This document shows positions 59,909 through 64,000 of a stretch of 64,000 nucleotides of DNA, piece after piece; the stretch's first letter is position 1, and each line of letters begins with the position of its first letter. The DNA lies in the NCBI RefSeq assembly GCF_022803015.1, contig NZ_JAFKON010000001.1, positions 124,001 to 188,000 on the forward strand, in the 5' to 3' direction. The position numbers were made by a program, and so were the translations under genes. The notes beneath the pieces were generated by a model. That model was not told the DNA's origin, made no database searches, and saw nothing but the letters and a program-made list of their open reading frames with translations. Source of the stretch: Arthrobacter humicola (GTDB taxonomy: Bacteria; Actinomycetota; Actinomycetes; Actinomycetales; Micrococcaceae).

Positions 59909-60910
59909 ATGGGAAAGATCCGTGACTCCGTCGATGCCAGGGCTTTGCGCTTTGCCATCGGTTTCCCCCTGATGCTGGCGGCAGGATTCGTGGTGTGTGC
60001 GCTTCTGGTGCGCCCGGATCTGCCCGAGCCGCTGGCCGTCCGCTGGACCGCCGCCGGTGCCGCCGACTTCGCGCCGTTCGTGACAGTCGCGGGAGCCGGA
60101 GCCTCGCTGATCGTGGTGATCGGCTGGGCCGTGCTGCTGCAGGCCGTGCCGCTGTCGCGCCCCGCGATGATGCGCCGCATCATGATGGGCGCCGGCCTGT
60201 CCATGAGCCTCTTCGTCACCACAGTCCTTGCCGCGGTGCTCGTGGGCCAGCTGGGCCTGCCCGATGCGCGGGGATCCCATGTGGATGTCTCGGTCCTGGC
60301 GCTCGGCAGCGGCGCGGCCCTCGGCCTGGGCATCGTGATGGGTTTTGTCTTCAAGGCCGACGAGCGCTGGTCCGTCGATGACGACGTCGCCGTCCGGCAG
60401 GCCCTTGAGCGCGAACAGGATCCGGATTTGGCCAGGGACCGGGTCAGCCTCTGGGTCCACGCCCGCAGCTCCATCTTCGTCATGCTCGGCATCGCAACGC
60501 TTCTGCCGGCCGCCCTCCTGACCATTGCCGTGCCGTGGCTGTCTGTCCTCCTGGTGGCGGCGGCCCTGGTGGCCGCGGCGTTCCTGGTGGCCCGGATCCG
60601 GGTTGACCGCGGCGGCCTCCACGTCTTCGCGGCAGGCTTCGTCCGGGTCATGGAGGTTCCGGCCGCGGCCATCGACGCCGCGACGCCCAGGGACGTCACG
60701 GCGGCGGACTATGGCGGGTGGGGCTACCGGACCCATGGCAACACCACCGCGATGCTGGTCAGCAGCGGCCCCGCGGTGGTCATCGACCGCTCGGACGGGC
60801 GCCGGCTGGCGGTCAGCGGCGGCAGTGCCACCGCGGCGGACAATATCGCCCAAACGCTGTCCCGGGTGGCGGACAGGGCCCGGCGGAACGGCGGGACCCC
60901 CGCCGTCTAG
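59909..60910 (+). CDS. DUF1648-domain membrane protein
   Basis: 333 residues with about six membrane segments (AIGFPLMLAAGFVVCALLV, VTVAGAGASLIVVIGWAVLL, MGAGLSMSLFVTTVLAAVLV and others). The DUF1648 signature follows the first segment: PDLPEPLAVRWTAAGAADF. A soluble C-terminal part (about 230-333) has VPAAAIDAATPRDVTAADYG and resembles the domain next to DUF1648 in related proteins. Family members include SdpI-like immunity and signal proteins; no toxin gene lies beside it. ATG 59909 is the start. Function unknown. Confidence 0.82.
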   Translation: MGKIRDSVDARALRFAIGFPLMLAAGFVVCALLVRPDLPEPLAVRWTAAGAADFAPFVTVAGAGASLIVVIGWAVLLQAVPLSRPAMMRRIMMGAGLSMSLFVTTVLAAVLVGQLGLPDARGSHVDVSVLALGSGAALGLGIVMGFVFKADERWSVDDDVAVRQALEREQDPDLARDRVSLWVHARSSIFVMLGIATLLPAALLTIAVPWLSVLLVAAALVAAAFLVARIRVDRGGLHVFAAGFVRVMEVPAAAIDAATPRDVTAADYGGWGYRTHGNTTAMLVSSGPAVVIDRSDGRRLAVSGGSATAADNIAQTLSRVADRARRNGGTPAV

Positions 60911-60917
60911 CACCGCG

Positions 60918-60953
60918 GTGTCGGTCCTCAGTGTCGGTCCTCAGTGTCGGTCC
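60918..60953. repeat. 13-bp tandem repeat after the DUF1648 gene
   Basis: GTGTCGGTCCTCA occurs twice in tandem (60918-60943) and then 10 further bases of a third copy (60944-60953), directly after the stop codon. Confidence 0.85.
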
Positions 60954-61138
60954 CCGGTGGAGCTATACGGTGGGGCAAGACGGTGGAGTACGACGGCGTG
61001 CCGGGCCTGTGTAACACGACCGTCCAGTGAGGGTTCCGGCGGGCTGCAGCACGGTCCCGGGAGGCCCGGCCTAGTACGCTTGGACCAGACCCCACCCGCC
61101 CCGGCCGCCGCCCGGCGCCGCAACCGAACGGAACAGCC

Positions 61139-61630
61139 GTGACCATTTCTGACCTGCCCCGCGTGCACATTGCCACCGACCACGCCGGAATGGAGCTCAG
61201 CGCCCACCTGGTCAGCCACCTCAGCGCCAAGGGCTACGAGGTGGTGGACCACGGACCGAAGGTCTACGACGCCCTGGATGACTACCCGTCGTTCTGCATC
61301 AACGCCGCCCTCGCCGTCGTCGCGGACCAGGAAGCCGGAACCCGCGCCCTCGGCATCGTCCTCGGCGGCTCGGGCAATGGCGAGCAGATCGCCGCCAACA
61401 AGGTCAAGGGCGTCCGGGCCGCGCTGGCCTGGAACCTGTCCACGGCCCAGCTGGCACGTGAGCACAACGACGCCAACGTCGTCGCCGTCGGCGGCCGCCA
61501 GCACAGCGTCGACGAGGCCACGGAAATCATCGAGGCGTTCCTGGCCGAACCTTTCAGCAACGATGAGCGCCACGTCCGCCGGATCGGCAAGATCGCCACG
61601 TACGAGCGCACCGGCGAGGTCATCGACTAG
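61139..61630 (+). CDS. rpiB: Ribose-5-phosphate isomerase B
   Basis: 163 residues. Interconverts ribose 5-phosphate and ribulose 5-phosphate. Start GTG 61139. VHIATDHAGMELSAHLV binds substrate; LGGSGNGEQIAANKVKG is the actinobacterial form of the active-site loop, and the His of the AREHNDANVVAVGGRQ segment follows. The stop TAG shares its last base with the next gene's GTG. With gnd it belongs to the pentose-phosphate pathway, though the two lie 38 kb apart. Confidence 0.95.
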   Translation: MTISDLPRVHIATDHAGMELSAHLVSHLSAKGYEVVDHGPKVYDALDDYPSFCINAALAVVADQEAGTRALGIVLGGSGNGEQIAANKVKGVRAALAWNLSTAQLAREHNDANVVAVGGRQHSVDEATEIIEAFLAEPFSNDERHVRRIGKIATYERTGEVID

Positions 61631-62547
61631 TGCCGGAGGGGCATTCCGTCCACCGTCTGGCCCGCCAGTTCGGGGACGTCTTCGCGGGGGAGCGGCTCGC
61701 GGTCTCCAGTCCGCAGGGCCGGTTTGCCCAGGGCGCTGCGCTGCTGGACGGCCACACCCTCGTCAGTTCCGTGGCGCACGGGAAGCACCTCTTCCTGGAG
61801 TTCGGGCACGGGCTTCTCCTGCACGTCCACCTGGGCCTCTATGGCGCCTGGGATTTCGGCGGCGACGCCACCTTCCGCGGCGCCTCCAGCATCGGCGCGC
61901 CCCGGAAGGTGGGGGAGCGGGAAGTCTACGACGACGCTGAGGCGGCCGGGCCGGCCTCATATGAGGGCCCGCCCGCGCCGGTCGGTGCCGTCCGCGTCCG
62001 GCTCGCCGGCGCGCACGGCTGGGCCGATCTCCGCGGCGCGACCACGTGCGAGGCGATCACGGACGCGGAAGCGGCGGCCGTACTGGCGCGGCTCGGCCCG
62101 GACCCGTTGCGGAACCTTCCCGGCGACCGGGACGCCTTCAGCGCCACCGTGGCGGCCAAGCGTACACCGCTGGCGGCCCTGCTGATGGACCAAAAGGTGA
62201 TTGCCGGCGTCGGGAACGTCTACCGGGCCGAACTCCTGTTCCGGCAGCGGCTCAACCCCTGGCTGCCCGGCGCCGAACTGTCACCGGACGCTGCCCGCCG
62301 GCTCTGGGACGACACCGCGGCAATGATGACCGACGGCGTCCGGGACGGCCGGATCATCACGACGCCGCCGCAGTACTGGAACGGGGCCGGAGCCGGCGTA
62401 TCCCGCGGCGTCCTGCCGGCCCCGGAGGAGGCCCACTTCGTCTACCGGCGCCACGGACTCGGCTGCAGGGACTGCGGAACGCCGGTGGCGCTGACCGAGC
62501 TCGGCGCCAGGAAGCTCTATTGGTGCCCGGCCTGCCAGCAGGCCTGA
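61630..62547 (+). CDS. Fpg/Nei family DNA glycosylase
   Basis: 305 residues. Base-excision enzyme. The N-terminal Pro2-Glu3 (MPEGHSVHRLARQF) is the catalytic pair; a Lys in AHGKHLFLEF supports it. The helix-two-turn-helix region includes MDQKVIAGVGNVYRAELLF, and a C-terminal four-cysteine zinc finger (CRDC, CPAC) ends the protein. The GHSVHRLA form matches the actinobacterial Nei2 group. GTG 61630 overlaps the rpiB stop by one base, so both are coupled. Confidence 0.94.
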   Translation: MPEGHSVHRLARQFGDVFAGERLAVSSPQGRFAQGAALLDGHTLVSSVAHGKHLFLEFGHGLLLHVHLGLYGAWDFGGDATFRGASSIGAPRKVGEREVYDDAEAAGPASYEGPPAPVGAVRVRLAGAHGWADLRGATTCEAITDAEAAAVLARLGPDPLRNLPGDRDAFSATVAAKRTPLAALLMDQKVIAGVGNVYRAELLFRQRLNPWLPGAELSPDAARRLWDDTAAMMTDGVRDGRIITTPPQYWNGAGAGVSRGVLPAPEEAHFVYRRHGLGCRDCGTPVALTELGARKLYWCPACQQA

Positions 62548-62620
62548 GCCGGTACGCCTGCCCTTCCAAGCCAACCCTTCCAAGCTCCGAAGCTCCGGCC
62601 ACCGGGGCCTGGAGGGAACG

Positions 62621-62650
62621 AAAAAAGCCCCTCCGGAGAGGGGCTTTTTT
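62621..62650. terminator. Bidirectional terminator (glycosylase gene and tRNA-Gly)
   Basis: AAAAAAGCCCCTC and GAGGGGCTTTTTT form a 13-bp stem with a CGGA loop and T-runs on both strands. Confidence 0.95.
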
Positions 62651-62663
62651 CGTCATATTTCTG

Positions 62664-62734
62664 AGGGGACGACGGGAATCGAACCCGCGTAATCAGTTTG
62701 GAAGACTGAGGCTTTACCATTAAGCTACGTCCCC
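62664..62734 (-). tRNA. tRNA-Gly (TCC)
   Basis: Acceptor GGGGACG pairs with CGTCCCC, D arm AGCTTAATGGTAAAGC, anticodon stem CAGT/ACTG holds loop CTTCCAA with TCC, and the T arm is GCGGGTTCGATTCCCGT. No CCA is encoded. The terminator lies 13 bases further. Confidence 0.96.
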
Positions 62735-62866
62735 GGGGATCTCACTGGAACTCCAGTAAAACTTCCGGGCGGCTGTTCAAGCCGGATACAACTAAACCCA
62801 ATTCAAGGCCCCGGTGTCAAATGTGCAAATCGGCACAGTATGACCGTAGACTGTTCTGTGCACTTA

Positions 62867-62941
62867 CGGGGTGTAGCTCAGCTTGGCTAGAGCGCCTGCT
62901 TTGGGAGCAGGAAGTCGCAGGTTCAAATCCTGTCACCCCGA
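62867..62941 (+). tRNA. tRNA-Pro (TGG)
   Basis: Acceptor CGGGGTG pairs with CACCCCG, D arm AGCTCAGCTTGGCTAGAGC, anticodon stem CCTGC/GCAGG holds loop TTTGGGA with TGG, T arm GCAGGTTCAAATCCTGT. No CCA is encoded. It is followed by tig after 68 bases. Confidence 0.96.
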
Positions 62942-63009
62942 CTCTGCAAGCACTGCCAGCACGTGGCAATGCAGAACCCCATACCCCCCACACCAGGAGT
63001 ACTTAGACT

Positions 63010-64000
63010 GTGAAGAGCGCTGTCGAGAACCTCACCCCCACGCGGGTCAAGCTCAATGTTGAGGTCCCCTTTGAGGAATTGAAGCCCAGCATCGCAGAGG
63101 CATACAAGACTGTTGCTTCGCAGATCCAGGTCCCCGGTTTCCGCAAGGGCAAGGTCCCCTCCAAGCTCATTGACCAGCGCGTTGGCCGCGGCTACGTCCT
63201 GGAGACGGCCATCAACGAAGGCCTCAACGGCTGGTACCAGGCCGCCGTGCAGGAAACCGGCATCCGCCCCCTGAGCCGTCCCGAGGTCGAGATCACCGAG
63301 GTTCCGGACCCGTCCGCCACCGACGGCGAGCTCAAGTTCCACGCCGAGGTTGACATCCGCCCCGAGATCGAACTGCCCGACTACGCAGGCATCAAGGTTG
63401 AGGTCGCCGCCGCCGAGTCCTCCGACGCCGACGTCGACAAGGCCCTGGACGAGCTCCGCGGCCGCTTCGGCACGCTGAAGTCCGTGGACCGCCCGGCCGC
63501 CGATGGCGACTTCCTGACGATCGACATCGCAGCCTCGATCGACGGCGCCGATGTTGACTCCGCTTCCGGCCTGTCCTACCAGGTTGGCGCCGGCACCATG
63601 CTCGAAGGCCTCGACGAGGCCGTCACCGGCCTCAGCGCCGACGAGGACGCCATCTTTGACACCACGCTGGTCGGCGGCGAGCACGCCGGCGAGTCCGCTC
63701 AGGTCAAGGTCACCGTCAAGGCCGTCAAGGAGCGCGAGCTCCCCGTCGCCGACGACGACTTCGCCCAACTCGCCAGCGAGTTCGACACCCTCGCGGAACT
63801 CCGTGAGGACCTGGCCAAGCAGGCCGCCGAGTCCAAGGTTGTTGACCAGGGCGTCGAGGCCCGCGACAAGGTCCTGGACAAGCTCGTTGAGCTCGTCGAG
63901 GTTCCCGTCCCGGCGTCGATCGTCGAAGAGCAGCTCGAGCAGCACTTCAACGCCGAAAACGCCCACGGTGAAGGCGAGCACGACACCGAGGAGCACCGCG
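63010..64000 (+). CDS. tig: Trigger factor, N-terminal and central parts
   Basis: The frame starts at GTG 63010 (AGGAG about ten bases upstream) and runs off the right edge after 330 residues. A ribosome-associated chaperone and peptidyl-prolyl isomerase. The ribosome-docking loop is GFRKGKVP (residues 43-50); the FKBP-like domain begins near residue 150 ([16 protein letters not shown]), with [11 protein letters not shown]; the C-terminal chaperone arms start near 245. Full proteins have about 430-460 residues, so about 100 are missing. Usually followed by clp genes. Confidence 0.96.
   Translation, partial: MKSAVENLTPTRVKLNVEVPFEELKPSIAEAYKTVASQIQVPGFRKGKVPSKLIDQRVGRGYVLETAINEGLNGWYQAAVQETGIRPLSRPEVEITEVPDPSATDGELKFHAEVDIRPEIELPDYAGIKVEVAAAESSDADVDKALDELRGRFGTLKSVDRPAADGDFLTIDIAASIDGADVDSASGLSYQVGAGTMLEGLDEAVTGLSADEDAIFDTTLVGGEHAGESAQVKVTVKAVKERELPVADDDFAQLASEFDTLAELREDLAKQAAESKVVDQGVEARDKVLDKLVELVEVPVPASIVEEQLEQHFNAENAHGEGEHDTEEHR

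Overview
The window is chromosomal DNA from a high-GC Gram-positive actinobacterium. Gene content and protein sequence point to the Micrococcaceae, most likely Arthrobacter or Pseudarthrobacter. The evidence is the fasR-fabD-fabH-acpP-fabF order, a homodimeric AceE, a long-form GAPDH, an MptB-type mannosyltransferase, DUF3145 and DUF3052 proteins, many GTG starts and a class A RNase P RNA. No prophage, insertion sequence or CRISPR array was seen. Identifications come from reading the sequence and remembering protein families; no search was run.

Layout: 0-2.4 kb holds the end of dprA, xerC and a DUF3145 gene. 2.4-7.7 kb is the fatty-acid synthase operon with its PucR-type activator, read leftwards. 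7.8-12.9 kb holds aceE and, divergently, DUF3052-ahpE-sirtuin. tRNA-Val is at 13.0 kb. 13.7-23.7 kb is an accessory carbon block: FAH-family hydrolase, IclR regulator, MHS-family transporter, D-2-hydroxyacid dehydrogenase, a three-gene dehydrogenase operon, a GntR/FCD regulator and gnd. 23.8-31.3 kb carries an SDR, cysE-cysK, msrA, a Nif3-like protein, a coiled-coil protein, yaaA, a lipoprotein esterase and a slipin. rnpB is at 31.4 kb, followed by a secreted protein of unknown function and a GMC oxidoreductase. 35-42 kb has GAPDH, a small coiled-coil protein, an HNH nuclease, PPK2, two small enzymes or binding proteins, def and an acyl-CoA dehydrogenase. 42-49 kb has tRNA-His, orn, mptB, alkD, map, a GNAT enzyme, a LapA-domain protein, corA and tRNA-Arg. 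49-64 kb has ssb, a frameshifted lipoprotein gene, ettA, tesB, glbO-mscS, an epimerase, osmC, pepN, a DUF1648 protein, rpiB, a Nei-type glycosylase, tRNA-Gly, tRNA-Pro and the start of tig.

The most interesting part is the 13.7-23.7 kb block. A half-site TGTTCAGC (or a one-base variant) sits at the promoter of the IclR gene, inside a 14-bp-arm palindrome overlapping the transporter promoter, and as an inverted pair between the two divergent dehydrogenase transcription units. This suggests one IclR regulon. Its enzymes would fit conversion of ketogluconates and L-idonate to gluconate, with gnd next door for the later pentose-phosphate step; the substrate is inference. Other points: a one-base frameshift in a DUF6993 lipoprotein gene, an SSB without the usual acidic tip, an IdnD-like dehydrogenase without its structural-zinc cysteines, and a near-perfect 23-bp palindrome upstream of the DUF3145 gene.
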